From Acrasis kona (lineage: Eukaryota > Heterolobosea > Eutetramitea > Acrasida > Acrasidae): a stretch of DNA of 46,911 bases. The notes beneath the pieces were generated by a model. That model saw only the letters and a list, made by a program, of their open reading frames with translations, was not told the origin of the DNA and searched no databases. Each line of letters starts with the position of its first letter. The stretch's first letter is position 1. Location of the stretch: NCBI GenBank assembly GCA_026419775.2, contig JAOPGA020001652.1, positions 1 to 46,911 on the forward strand, in the 5' to 3' direction. The position numbers were made by a program, and so were the translations under genes. Below, one piece after another: positions 1 through 9,681 of the stretch.

Positions 1-640
1 GTGAGTTCTCATGTTGTGAATCAGAATTATGACCACAGAAAGAAACACCAAAGGTTGAATGGCCGCCGCGCTAATTGTCACTGGTATGGCTGCGATTGCA
101 GCTTCAGTTATCGTGTAACCTAAAATAATACTGGCGATAGCTGCCAAGTATGGCAGTAAGATAAAAAGTCTGTAGAGTCTGACAAAGAACTTTGTCTTGA
201 ACTTGCGAGGCACTAGTTTATGATATAGTGGCTTCTCTTTTGCTCCTTCAGTGGTGGTGATTCCTTGCAGGTTTTGAAGCCATTCATTCGATACTTTGGT
301 TTGGTGAGCCACGTCAGTAATGATTTCGTTTGATATAACAGAGACTCTTCTATCTGATATGTTGAGGGTGTACTGCATAGCGGGTAAGTTAATTCAATAA
401 AACAAAAATACGTACAGTGACCATTGGGTGCACCCATCTGCAAAATAGGAAAATTCTAACGAATAATTGGAAAGCGCTCTCTGGCTTTTTCTTAACCGCT
501 GTATATGAGGCTACCAACCTCTCGTCTCTCATCTCTTGCGTGAAGGAAGGGTGAGTAACACCTGTTGTAGCTGGTTGTGCGTAGTTGTCTTGTCTCATCG
601 TCAACTCTACATCGTCATGCGGCACCAATCCGTCAGACAT
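1..640 (-). CDS. N-terminal part of a multi-pass membrane protein, cut by the window edge
   Basis: Two exons, 416-640 and <1-372, separated by a 43-nt intron (373-415) with GTACGT donor and GCAG acceptor. Splicing keeps the frame and joins ...HPMVT to YTLNISDRR..., removing an in-frame stop that otherwise ends the first exon. The start is the ATG at 640. The product begins with about 75 hydrophilic residues (probably cytosolic) and continues into two strongly hydrophobic stretches near the window edge (LFILLPYLAAIASIILGY and LVFLSVVIILI), so it is a membrane protein. The rest of the gene lies outside the window. I do not recognise the family; a transporter or a P-type-ATPase-related protein are only guesses. 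The open frame and clean intron make a real gene likely. Confidence 0.7.
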
Positions 641-777
641 TTTTTAGCTATGCAACGTTACAGATTTTCCGCAATACCTAGTCAACCAATGAGATATTGT
701 AACCTAATTGCAACAGCAACATCGATGCATGACCAATTAGAACCGGAACACAAACAATGCGGATTCATAAATTAATT

Positions 778-2373
778 TTATTTCGAATATTGAGACACTA
801 GTTTCGCGAGTCTCGGCTCCAACTTTGGATTCCCCTGCAGAATTTCACTAATCAAACTCTTAACCCTTCTTTTCTTTCCCCCCTTAATATAATATTCTAA
901 CATGATTGTCGAAGCAGCATAATCAATTTTTCTGGAATAAGAATTATTAATGTATGTGAACAATTTCTCTGCACCCTGGTCATCTCCCAATGCAAGAAAA
1001 GATTTCAAGCACATCAAGGAGACGTTTCTTGGAGCCCTTTTATCAGAGTTTATTAAACCTTCAAAATAAAAAATAACATTTTGAAATTGCTCCTTTTGAA
1101 AAGCATGTTCCGCCATTATACTGAAACCATCAATATCTTTATTCAAATATTTGTTAAAAAACTTTCCGGCCATGTCTTCGTTCCCAATCTTTAACAAGAG
1201 TGAAAGATAATAAGTGTTCAATTCAGGAGTGTTCACTTCTACTTTGTACCTATCCGGTGCTATATCATAAAGATTTATAGCCTCTTGCATCATGTCGCAC
1301 TTTACATAACATTTCATAATATTTTTAATCATTCTGCAAGTGATTGGAACATGATTGATTACCATTTCTGATAACAAATTAGTCCCAAATCTTATTTTTT
1401 TTCTTGAAAATAAACTATAAAGAACAGTTTCATAAACTTCAGGATGTCTCATATTGATAGGAAGAGATTGAAACATTTGCCAAGCTTTCTCGAATTCACC
1501 TAATTTGTAATGTAGACCAATAACACAAGCAGCAGCAATTGATTTTGTTTGTTCACTACAATTTTGAAACAAAGCAGAACACACGGATAGAGTTTCATTA
1601 GTTCCGTACGTCCGTTGGATGGCACCAATAATCTTTTCATATGTAGCCTTTTCTAATTCAATATTATCTCTTCTGCTCTTTTGTACACACCCTAAAATCT
1701 CCATAAATTCTTCTTTGGTAGAGATTTTATTAGACACTTCAGACAAGAAATAATTGTAAAGTTCAGGAGTCAAAACATGATTATCAAATCCTTTAAACAC
1801 TTTAAACACAACATCTGTACCAAGATTTATTAATGTATATTTTGTAACAATTAAGGCGGTCTGATCGTCGGCTTTTATTTTCTCAACAAGGTTTAATGCA
1901 CTTGTTAACTTTTCGGAGTCGTTGGCCATAGCGTAAGACTTTAATAAGACATTTACAACATCAACCTCAATCGGCATGTTTAATTTCTTCATTTCATTCA
2001 CAATCGCCTCAATATGTTTAATGTTATTAAATCTTGACAAGTACCTGACGACCGTGTTGCAAGTATCTAGAGTTAAATTCTCTGTGTTTATCCTTTTGAA
2101 TAATTTTATGGCGTCGGCTGAATTTCCACTGAAAATTAACTTTTTCAGTAATTTTTGGCATTCAAACTGTCTAGATTCCAATGACGGGATTAACTTAATA
2201 TGTTGTAACTCTTCCATTGCATTCTCAAAGTTGAATGTTTTAAAGTCGATGTTGCCGTTTTCCACTGCAACGCTAGTTTCGTATTTTCGATTATATATGT
2301 ACCCCAGTGTGCACAGATATGGGCGATAAGTCCTTGCGAGACGATGTGTCGGCAACAGATGAAGTGCATTCAT
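778..2373 (-). CDS. Pentatricopeptide-repeat (PPR) protein, probably mitochondrial
   Basis: Intronless, 531 residues. The sequence is almost all helical hairpins with degenerate 35-residue spacing, for example DTCNTVVRYLSRFNNIKH, VDVVNVLLKSYAMANDSEK and CRMIKNIMKCYVKCDMMQ, the pattern of PPR proteins. PPR proteins bind organellar RNA and act in its processing, stability or translation. The N terminus is basic and has few acidic residues (MNALHLLPTHRLARTYRPYL), as expected for a mitochondrial presequence. No DYW or SMR tail is visible, so editing or nuclease activity is not suggested. The RNA target cannot be told from sequence. The start is the first Met; 124 bp upstream begins the LTR of the retroelement, so the promoter must be short or partly shared with it. 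Confidence 0.75.
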   Translation of the reverse strand: MNALHLLPTHRLARTYRPYLCTLGYIYNRKYETSVAVENGNIDFKTFNFENAMEELQHIKLIPSLESRQFECQKLLKKLIFSGNSADAIKLFKRINTENLTLDTCNTVVRYLSRFNNIKHIEAIVNEMKKLNMPIEVDVVNVLLKSYAMANDSEKLTSALNLVEKIKADDQTALIVTKYTLINLGTDVVFKVFKGFDNHVLTPELYNYFLSEVSNKISTKEEFMEILGCVQKSRRDNIELEKATYEKIIGAIQRTYGTNETLSVCSALFQNCSEQTKSIAAACVIGLHYKLGEFEKAWQMFQSLPINMRHPEVYETVLYSLFSRKKIRFGTNLLSEMVINHVPITCRMIKNIMKCYVKCDMMQEAINLYDIAPDRYKVEVNTPELNTYYLSLLLKIGNEDMAGKFFNKYLNKDIDGFSIMAEHAFQKEQFQNVIFYFEGLINSDKRAPRNVSLMCLKSFLALGDDQGAEKLFTYINNSYSRKIDYAASTIMLEYYIKGGKKRRVKSLISEILQGNPKLEPRLAKLVSQYSK

Positions 2374-2497
2374 TTCTTACAAACAAAGTGGTTGACCAAC
2401 TTTAAATTGAATTTTTCCCAAGACTCCTAGGAATTTGCTTGTTATGCAAAGCATCATCAACAGAGAAAATACTAAAATTGTCAAGTAATTTGTATTG

Positions 2498-2717
2498 TGA
2501 AATAAAGAGTCGTATAGACACGTAAGGTAGATAAGGTAAATACACAGTGTTTACACGATCAATATTGTTTCTTAACCTTTATTCAAATATTATTAAGTTA
2601 CCTTTTATACTGGCAAGTTCATACGAAGTTCATAAGAACTATAATGCATCCTTCAATCTCCACATGCTAGTGTTCGCTTCTTGATGTTCTTCTCTATTGT
2701 AATTAATAATTACAACA
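2498..2717 (-). repeat. 3' LTR of the retroelement
   Basis: 220 bp, TG...CA, nearly identical to the copy at 7794-8013. Because the coding strand is minus, this is the 3' LTR. The first bases in the plus direction read TGAAATAAAGAG. The other end holds a near-perfect palindrome, TTGTAATTAATAATTACAA. Confidence 0.93.
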
Positions 2718-2779
2718 CTCCTGGGACAACGAAAGGGCAAGACAACGATGTCTTAAAGATACTCTAAAATTTAACGACT

Positions 2780-3110
2780 CTAAACCTGATCAAACACAGG
2801 ACGTAGGGATGCTAACATCAAACAGTAAAGCACAACCCTCGTAATAACCTGATCAAACACAGGATATAAATAATCAATACATCAAACAGTAAAGATATAA
2901 CTCATGTCTACAAACCTGATCAAACACAGGACGTAGGGATGTTAAACATCAAACAGTAAAACACAACCCTCGTAATAACCTGATCACACACAGGACGTAG
3001 GGAAACCAAAACTATTGGTGAAAACCCTCGTAACTCTTTCAACATCATACAGTTAGAAAGATCTCGTCTAACATCAAACAGTTAGAGAGTGTTGATCACT
3101 TTTATGACCA
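2780..3110. repeat. Short tandem repeats between pol and the 3' LTR
   Basis: Four imperfect copies of a unit of about 64 bp starting CCTGATCAAACACAGGA and continuing through ACATCAAACAGTAAAG and ACCCTCGTAATAA, at about 2787, 2850, 2915 and 2979, trailing off into further CATCAAACAGTTAGA pieces. They lie in the noncoding segment between the end of the integrase region and the 3' LTR. Copies 1 and 3 are closest to each other, and copy 2 is the most diverged. Such repeats are commonly replication-slippage products; a packaging or transport role is possible but unsupported. Confidence 0.85.
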
Positions 3111-3138
3111 TTTACAAATATAATAAATTTTTTTTTTT

Positions 3139-5286
3139 TTATTTCTTCCTCTGAGTACTTCCATGTTCTGCTTCTACAATCTTTTTCTGAATCCTTTGGC
3201 GAGGAACCCTCCCAGCGGCAAGAGAAGTGGGCACAACATCAGGTCGTTCAATAGAACTTGGTACAAAACTGTTGTCTCTCATGTTGTCAATTCCAGTCTC
3301 GTCGGCCATTTCTTCGTCACTATCAGACTCCTCGTAAACGGGTTTGTCTCTTAAAGTAGCTCCTTCTGCTAATTTGGCTCTTTTAAGATAATTTGCTGGC
3401 ACTTTGAGTTCCTTCTCATAATTACTACGAATAATGTACTCTCCGTTTACATCAGTCTTTCCAATTACTTCGTAGGGTCCTTCATACAAAACTTCTCCTT
3501 TCCTTTTCTTAGGATTGCGTAACATGACAACTTCATTTTGTTCATACTCGTCAGTCTTTTTATGGTACTTGGTTTTTTCAAATTTGTCAATCCTCATTTG
3601 ATGTATCAAAGATGGTACAACGTCCTTGTGAACTTTCCAAAAGTTGGTCATTTTCTCGCGATCTAATTTCATGTCTTTGTCATCCTTTTCTTCTACGTTA
3701 GCAAAGTTAAAGGGGCTTCTTCCGAACATTAATGAAAACGGTGTCGCTAACATTTCCGAATGAACACGGCTATTCATTGCAAACATGCATGCTGGAATTA
3801 ATTCTTCCCAACGACCTTGGTACTTCTTGTCTTTGAACGACAATTCCATCTTCTGTAATAATGTCCTAATTGTTTTGTTTTGAATCTCAACTAGACCATT
3901 GGCGTGATGATTGTAAGCAATAACTCTCTTGTGTTCTACTCCGGCTTTCTCGCATACTTGCTTTAAGGCAGAATTGAGAAACTCTTTCCCATTATCGGAT
4001 TTAATTGTTGATGGAAATCCAAACGTTAGGAAAACGTTGAGTATAGCATCGGATACTTCCTCCTTTGTCTTTGTTAAAATTGGNTTCAACCATACGAATC
4101 TTGAAAACTTGTCAACCATGACTAACAACTTCGAATATCCTTTTTTGCTCTCGTTCAAATGCATNAAGTCTATACTGATATGTTCTCCTGGCATGCAAAA
4201 CTGCGGTTCTTGTAACGGGGCATAACCAATACGGTGGTTATTGACTTTCTGGCAAACTTCGCATTGTTTAACATAATCTAAACATTTCTGCATAGCATTC
4301 TTTATACGGATATCTCCATAGGTGGTTCTAATGTAATTGTACATTCCGTTTGCTCCCCAATGTGATTGATGCGCTTCTTTGATAATTTCTCCTTCTTTAT
4401 CTTTCGATACTACTGTAATCTTATTTAATCTTGATAAGATGTCGGGCAATACATTATCTTTTCCTTTAATGTGGTGTACTTCAAAACTATACTCTGATAT
4501 GGTGGCTATCCATCCAGCTAATATGGAATTTCTGGAATTTGGATCATCTAAAGACTTCATAACATCCGTTAATGATTTACTATCCGTGTGCAACTTGAAG
4601 AACCTTCCTAATAAATGGTGGCGGAAATAATTAATGTGTTGAATGATCGATAACAATTCTTTCTTTGGCGTTGAGTACAACTTTTCACTCTTAGATAAGA
4701 CTCTTGAATGAAATCCTAAATATCGTTTCTCTCCATCAATGATTTGGTATAAAGCTCCTCCTATACCTGTGTTACTTGCGTCAGTTTCAAGTTCTAATGT
4801 AACATTCGGGGCAGGGTAATGCAAGAATGGTACGTTTGTAATTAAAGCGTCAAAAATCTTCTGGTAAGCCTCTTCTAAATGTGGATGATCCTTCCAATTA
4901 AATGTTTTCTCTTTCATGCTCATGATCGGGTGTAACAGTTCACTGGCGTGAGGTAAGAATCTTCTGAAAAAATTGATAAATCCAACAAGGCGTTGAATTC
5001 CTTTCCTTGAGTTGGGTCTATCGGGCTTGCTTAACATGTTGCATAATTTGTCTACGTTAGGACGCATACCGGCTTGCTCAATCCAATATCCTAGTAGGGG
5101 TACTTTCGTGGCGAAAAAGTTACATTTGGCGGGCTGTATGGTAAGATTCACGGATGTGAGTGCGTTCAAAACGTTTTGTACATGAACTACGTGCTCTTCT
5201 AATGTCTTGCTATAAATAATGATGTCATCAACGTGATTACAAGCATAATCGGTCAATCCGCTGGCTTGTAGCAGAGCTTTGATCAT
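3139..5286 (-). CDS. Retroelement pol region: RT (rest), RNase H, integrase
   Basis: 715 codons open. Visible in order: the RT catalytic region with VDDIIIYS, the RT thumb and connection, the RNase H-type segment (ELETDASNTGIGGALYQ), the integrase zinc-binding region (QCEVCQ), the integrase core (KLLVMVDKFSRFVWL and IKSDNGKEFLNSAL), and a C-terminal GPYEV module. The tail is acidic, then basic. This is a fossil mobile-element part and not a host gene. Confidence 0.9.
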   Translation of the reverse strand: MIKALLQASGLTDYACNHVDDIIIYSKTLEEHVVHVQNVLNALTSVNLTIQPAKCNFFATKVPLLGYWIEQAGMRPNVDKLCNMLSKPDRPNSRKGIQRLVGFINFFRRFLPHASELLHPIMSMKEKTFNWKDHPHLEEAYQKIFDALITNVPFLHYPAPNVTLELETDASNTGIGGALYQIIDGEKRYLGFHSRVLSKSEKLYSTPKKELLSIIQHINYFRHHLLGRFFKLHTDSKSLTDVMKSLDDPNSRNSILAGWIATISEYSFEVHHIKGKDNVLPDILSRLNKITVVSKDKEGEIIKEAHQSHWGANGMYNYIRTTYGDIRIKNAMQKCLDYVKQCEVCQKVNNHRIGYAPLQEPQFCMPGEHISIDXMHLNESKKGYSKLLVMVDKFSRFVWLXPILTKTKEEVSDAILNVFLTFGFPSTIKSDNGKEFLNSALKQVCEKAGVEHKRVIAYNHHANGLVEIQNKTIRTLLQKMELSFKDKKYQGRWEELIPACMFAMNSRVHSEMLATPFSLMFGRSPFNFANVEEKDDKDMKLDREKMTNFWKVHKDVVPSLIHQMRIDKFEKTKYHKKTDEYEQNEVVMLRNPKKRKGEVLYEGPYEVIGKTDVNGEYIIRSNYEKELKVPANYLKRAKLAEGATLRDKPVYEESDSDEEMADETGIDNMRDNSFVPSSIERPDVVPTSLAAGRVPRQRIQKKIVEAEHGSTQRKK

Positions 5287-5385
5287 ACGTTGGAAAATGG
5301 ATGGAATATGTTTTAGACCTAGTGGTGCAGTTATAAATCGATATCGCTTACCTAAACATGTAAATCCAGTTATGGATTTATCTTC

Positions 5386-7755
5386 TTATCTTAAACAGAT
5401 CTGGTGATATGCAGATTTTAAGTCCAACTTAGAGAATACGTGTGCTCCGGATGAGCCAACTTTCTTGAATACTTCGTCAATACCTGGTACATCATTTGTA
5501 TCACTTTCGATCAACTTGTTGATTGGTATGAAGTTGAATACGAATCTTGGTTTTCCCTTCATAATTAAGAACCAATTCGTGTTGAATAATCCCATATCTT
5601 TTTCTTCTTCTGTTCTGTGGGAATCTAAATCAACCATCTCTTCCACTACATTGTCCCTAACCCATTCTTTGACAACTTCATGAAATCGTAACTCGGCTTC
5701 CAAAGGATGGTATGATCTAGACCAACTTCCTTTTCTCCTAGAATCTTCATCGACGAATTTTATGGCTATTGTTCCTATGGTACTATGATTGTCGATGGTG
5801 GCTTTGTTTGCTTCTATAAATTTAGCAACCTGTTCCATATACTTTTTAGCTTCTGGATGGTACTTGACTCCTTTCTCCTCTTCTTCATGATCCCTCTTCA
5901 TAATCTCATCTAGCGGCGTTGGTGCGAACTTCTTTAAGAAACTTTCAACAGTTTCATTGTTGATATCAGGCAAAGAATCGTATACATCTTTGATTCTGAA
6001 TATGTTACAAATTCCCCTTCCAAATATGACTTCATCATCACATCTCGGCATTACAACAAATGTGTGTTCGACGGTAATGTTGTTGTATGTCACTTTTGTC
6101 GTTGCTGTCCAACATCGTACTGTTCTCTTATCTGGGAATCTTATAAGGATATCGGCATTCTTATTTATATACACTCTCTTCTTATTCTCTTTAATCGTCT
6201 TCATAAGAAAATCTTTACTGATAACGCTGAGTTGAGCTCCTTTGTCTACTAGGGCTTTTGTGGATAGACCATTTACTATGGCATCGGCGTATTGAAGACT
6301 TTCGTAATATAAACCGTCTTGGTCATCAATTTTATTAGGATTTTCTTCTCCTTCATCTTCTTCTTCTTCTTCTCCTTGTGCGTAGTACAACGAATCATCA
6401 TCTTCACTGTCCTGAGCTGGTTCTTCTCTGTTTCCTTTTTGAACTTGAAGGAATTCCATCTTGTTCAATTTTATCGTCTTCGGGGGGTAACTACTCTTCA
6501 ATTTCAAGGAAGGAGGTCTGTACTTATTTTCCTTTACTCTGTCACTATCCTTGGCTTTGCATTGTGGCTGGTAGTGTCCTCCGTTGGCTTTTGTAGCTTT
6601 CTTATCACATTTCCAACAGTGAATTATTTGGTTGTCCTCATCGATAGCAGTCTTTGGTGGAAATTTATGAGGTTTCCTAATTTTATTTAGGAGGCGATCC
6701 TTTCTAACTTCTAGTGAAATTTTTGCGATTTCACTCTTGGGTGTAGCGTTGCTCTTATAGTACACTGACGTCTCTGATGGCTGTAACCAGGCACTCAAGA
6801 AATCCATCATGTGCTTTACAGTCCATGTCACTGGTTCACAGTTAGGCTTTGGTGCGAGTTGTTTATGGAGCTCTCTTCTGGCAAATTCTGGCAATGTCAA
6901 TAAAAATATGCTAGCGGCTTCTGTTGGTTCCATTTGTAAAATTGAAACATATGCATAAAATCTGTTGTGGTATTTATACACAGTTTCACCGTGTTTGGGT
7001 GTTAAATTTCTAACCTCTTGGCGATAGTGTTCGAGGTTTTTCGAAGTGTCTAAACTTAAAAGAATGGCTTGTTTACTTTCGTTCCAAGTCTTTCCTTTGA
7101 ATCTAGCGTCGGCAATGCGGTTGTGGATGATTACGCTCTTCTCTGGATCCACACAGTAGGCTAATAGTGTAAGAATGTCTGTTTGTTCGACATTCTTGTT
7201 CTCACAGTATAATTCGAAATAGTACAAATCGTTAATGAGATGTCCTAAACGAAGAGTTGGCTTGTTTGGCAGGCTCTGGATACGCTTGTTCATGTGTTTG
7301 AGCTGCCTCTCGTTATTTTGTTTGTCTTCTTCCATTTTCTTTAAGTAGTTCTTTCTGATTTGCAAATTCCTGACTATGAATTGCGATGCTTTTTTCATGT
7401 CAGCGTCGTCGTACTCATCCTCTAGTTCGAACAAATGGCAAACGTCTTTTTCAGATAAATGTAGGGATGTATCGGGTCCACATTCTCTGTGCTTGTTCAT
7501 TACTCTAATCCAATCGGCTTCGGGTTTAAATGTAGGTCCTAAACAAATTTCGGACCACGGGAAAGATGTCTGTTTCGATACATTCTCCGTTAGGAATGAT
7601 TTAAAGTCTACTTCTTGACTATCGGGCTTGGGTATATTGAGACTAAAATCGAGTCTCTTGGGCGACGAAAATGTAGAGGGGTCGGTGTTGGTACCCGAGA
7701 TTTGTTTCTGTGCTATAGGGGTTTCTTGCTTGTTGGCTGGCTTCTTTTTTCCCAT
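5386..7755 (-). CDS. Retroelement gag, protease and start of RT
   Basis: 789 codons open. The N-terminal two thirds is a gag-like helical protein (around LNDLYYFELYCENK and VYKYHNRFYAYVSIL) followed by a CX2C...HX4C knuckle (CWKCDKK...HYQPQC), a basic and acidic linker, an aspartic-protease-like segment (GAQLSVISKDFL), and the beginning of RT (FSKLDLKSAYHQ). It starts 38 bp after the 5' LTR with ATG. It belongs to the element at 2498-8013. Confidence 0.9.
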   Translation of the reverse strand: MGKKKPANKQETPIAQKQISGTNTDPSTFSSPKRLDFSLNIPKPDSQEVDFKSFLTENVSKQTSFPWSEICLGPTFKPEADWIRVMNKHRECGPDTSLHLSEKDVCHLFELEDEYDDADMKKASQFIVRNLQIRKNYLKKMEEDKQNNERQLKHMNKRIQSLPNKPTLRLGHLINDLYYFELYCENKNVEQTDILTLLAYCVDPEKSVIIHNRIADARFKGKTWNESKQAILLSLDTSKNLEHYRQEVRNLTPKHGETVYKYHNRFYAYVSILQMEPTEAASIFLLTLPEFARRELHKQLAPKPNCEPVTWTVKHMMDFLSAWLQPSETSVYYKSNATPKSEIAKISLEVRKDRLLNKIRKPHKFPPKTAIDEDNQIIHCWKCDKKATKANGGHYQPQCKAKDSDRVKENKYRPPSLKLKSSYPPKTIKLNKMEFLQVQKGNREEPAQDSEDDDSLYYAQGEEEEEDEGEENPNKIDDQDGLYYESLQYADAIVNGLSTKALVDKGAQLSVISKDFLMKTIKENKKRVYINKNADILIRFPDKRTVRCWTATTKVTYNNITVEHTFVVMPRCDDEVIFGRGICNIFRIKDVYDSLPDINNETVESFLKKFAPTPLDEIMKRDHEEEEKGVKYHPEAKKYMEQVAKFIEANKATIDNHSTIGTIAIKFVDEDSRRKGSWSRSYHPLEAELRFHEVVKEWVRDNVVEEMVDLDSHRTEEEKDMGLFNTNWFLIMKGKPRFVFNFIPINKLIESDTNDVPGIDEVFKKVGSSGAHVFSKLDLKSAYHQICLR

Positions 7756-7793
7756 GTTATAAAAGGTCTCTTAAGTAAGATGCGTGTAAAAAA

Positions 7794-8013
7794 TGAAATA
7801 AAGAGTTGTATAGACACGTAAGGTAGATAAGGTAAATACACAGTGTTTACACGATCAATATTGTTTCTTAACGTTTATTCAAATATTATTAAGTTACCTT
7901 TTATACTGGCAAGTTCATACGAAGTTCCCAAGAACTATAATGCATCCTTCAATCTCCACATGCTAGTGTTCGCTTCTTGATGTTCTTCTCTATTGTAATT
8001 AATAATTACAACA
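7794..8013 (-). repeat. 5' LTR of the retroelement
   Basis: Second copy of the 220-bp LTR, matching 2498-2717 except for about four substitutions. It ends 28 bp past the Kelch stop codon, so Kelch transcripts probably end in or near it. No canonical TGG-type primer-binding site follows it in the element's direction, which starts TTTTTTACACGCATC. Confidence 0.92.
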
Positions 8014-8041
8014 TAGAGAAGGATAAAGTCACAATAAATAT

Positions 8042-9664
8042 TCAATCAACGATAGGTTTAATTGTATTGCTGTTAATTTCCAATTCCCATAAATCCGAAT
8101 ATTTGCTCGAATTCGAAGATCCTCCAAATAAAAATGCTTTTGTTTTCTTCTGCAATAAAAGATTGGCGCTTTGTTGAAAGTTTCTTAAATCCATTAAAGC
8201 TCCTTCTTGGGACATCCTACGGGCTACTTGTTTTTGTAAAACTCCCAAGTAAGCTAAATCATTTTTTTCTTCTTTATTGAAGTTTGGTGTAGAAACGTGA
8301 GAGAAATGGTCGCTTGCACATGCCATCTTCCATCGTTGTGTTGGATATTCAGCAGTTTCCGGCCAGCTCTCGCTAATGTCCAGCCATGTTTCGGATATTA
8401 CATCCAACATCCACACACTGCGCTGGAGCATATTTTGCTTTTTACCTCCAAACACAATAACATTACTTCCCCACACACTGCAGGAATGCCCATAAAGGTT
8501 TTCACTAGTTCCTTGCTTTGTTGAAAAGGGAGTTTTATCATTCGGTCCTAACTGAGTACAAAGCCTGGTCCAACACATTTTCCTAGCATCTAAACTCCAG
8601 CAATCAGCCACATTGCCATCATTTTCTCCTACACCGCCGATAACAATCATTTTGTCTCCAACCATACATGCAGAGTGCAGCATTCTGGGTGAAGGATATG
8701 GAAAAACTGTTCGAAAGTTAATCCATGAGTTGTTGCTTTTAGAGTAAACAACAGTGTCCTTTAGAATAGAATAGTTATCTCCCTCTCCTCCATATATTAA
8801 AAATCTATCGTCTATACACGCACCCGATGCATACCATCTTGGAATCGGAGCTTTACCGCTAGGACACAGCATTCTCCAGCTCGATCCAGGATCATGTTTA
8901 AAGACCCACATATCGTTGTAGCAGGTCATCTTCTCTACGTCCTGTCCTCCAAAGACGAACATCTCGTTATTGAAAGCCACAGCACTATGTCCACAACGTT
9001 TTGGAGGTATTATGCATTTTGAACGGTATTCAAAGTTGTCATAGGATGTATTTGACGCGGATGAGTTGTTTAAGTTTTGAATTGGCTGCTCAAAATCAAC
9101 TTTCTTCCACTCTTTTAGGCCCAACTCATAAATCCACGTATCGTTTACCGTACCTTTATCCGTCATTCCACCAAATACGCAGAGTTTCCTGCGGCAGGGA
9201 AAAGCCACCATGGTTGCTGACGTTAAGTTTGGAGGTGCTAAATAGTCGCGATTGCTTTTGTTTTGCTTATTAAATGCATGAATTTTAGCTTTGGAGTTCT
9301 GTCTTGTCTTCTTCAAAGTTAACTTGTTGTTCATTTCTTCTTCGTGCTGTTTGAATTTCCGCATGTCAGACAAATGTAGTTCTCTTTGGGCTTCCATCTT
9401 TAGTTCTTGTTCAGATGCTGGATTATCAACTCTTATATGTAGTTGCGTTTTGAGTGACGGAAGAGTGGTTTCTTGCTTGGCTTTTATTTCGCTCTTAATA
9501 GGGCTTTGATGTTTTTTGTGTTGTCGGATATGAGACCCACTTCCTCCCGCGTTCAATTGTGTCCACTTCATATTGCACTCTACAAATTCTGCGTCCAGAT
9601 CATCCACTTGTATAATGAAGGAACTGTCTTCATCAATATCATCTTCGTCTGTTTGTGAGTTCAT
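8042..9664 (-). CDS. Kelch-repeat protein
   Basis: Intronless, 540 residues. After about 150 low-complexity charged residues with a coiled-coil-like stretch (SDMRKFKQHEEEMNNKL), at least six Kelch blades follow, each with the GG doublet and downstream W: VFGGMTDKG...TWIYEL, VFGGQDVEK...DMWVF, IYGGEGDN, VIGGVGEN, VFGGKKQN...SVWMLDV and FLFGGSSN...DLWELE. Kelch propellers are protein-interaction platforms in actin-associated proteins, ubiquitin-ligase adaptors and signalling; no BTB or F-box is visible, so the role stays open. Its start codon is 17 bp from that of the UBX gene on the other strand, so the two share a promoter. Its 3' end abuts an LTR. Confidence 0.9.
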   Translation of the reverse strand: MNSQTDEDDIDEDSSFIIQVDDLDAEFVECNMKWTQLNAGGSGSHIRQHKKHQSPIKSEIKAKQETTLPSLKTQLHIRVDNPASEQELKMEAQRELHLSDMRKFKQHEEEMNNKLTLKKTRQNSKAKIHAFNKQNKSNRDYLAPPNLTSATMVAFPCRRKLCVFGGMTDKGTVNDTWIYELGLKEWKKVDFEQPIQNLNNSSASNTSYDNFEYRSKCIIPPKRCGHSAVAFNNEMFVFGGQDVEKMTCYNDMWVFKHDPGSSWRMLCPSGKAPIPRWYASGACIDDRFLIYGGEGDNYSILKDTVVYSKSNNSWINFRTVFPYPSPRMLHSACMVGDKMIVIGGVGENDGNVADCWSLDARKMCWTRLCTQLGPNDKTPFSTKQGTSENLYGHSCSVWGSNVIVFGGKKQNMLQRSVWMLDVISETWLDISESWPETAEYPTQRWKMACASDHFSHVSTPNFNKEEKNDLAYLGVLQKQVARRMSQEGALMDLRNFQQSANLLLQKKTKAFLFGGSSNSSKYSDLWELEINSNTIKPIVD

Positions 9665-9681
9665 TACAAAACAAGCAGTAG
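9665..9681. promoter_or_regulatory. 17-bp divergent start-codon gap
   Basis: Only 17 bp (TACAAAACAAGCAGTAG, no TATA-like motif) separate the ATG of the minus-strand Kelch gene from the ATG of the plus-strand UBX gene. Both 5' UTRs must be very short or overlap the opposite coding region, and core promoter elements probably lie inside coding sequence. Confidence 0.5.

Larger units (their letters stand above)
2498..8013 (-). mobile_element. Ty3/Gypsy-type LTR retroelement, nearly whole
   Basis: A 5.5-kb element on the minus strand bounded by two 220-bp direct repeats (2498-2717 and 7794-8013) that start TG and end CA. Coding parts in transcription order are a gag region with a CCHC-like knuckle (5386-7755), protease-like sequence, reverse transcriptase, RNase H, an integrase with HHCC and DDE-type segments, and a C-terminal GPYEV module typical of Ty3/Gypsy integrases. 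The order RT, RNase H, integrase also fits Metaviridae rather than Copia. The coding region is in two long open stretches, so the copy looks broken about once. The LTRs differ at about four sites of 220 (about 2%), so the insertion is young on an evolutionary scale. No clear target-site duplication was found. A few ambiguous bases suggest several near-identical copies in the genome. Confidence 0.93.

Noticed and set aside
2493-8018. Target-site duplication of the retroelement
   Set aside because: TATTG before and TAGAG after the element do not match; no duplication of 4-6 bp found.
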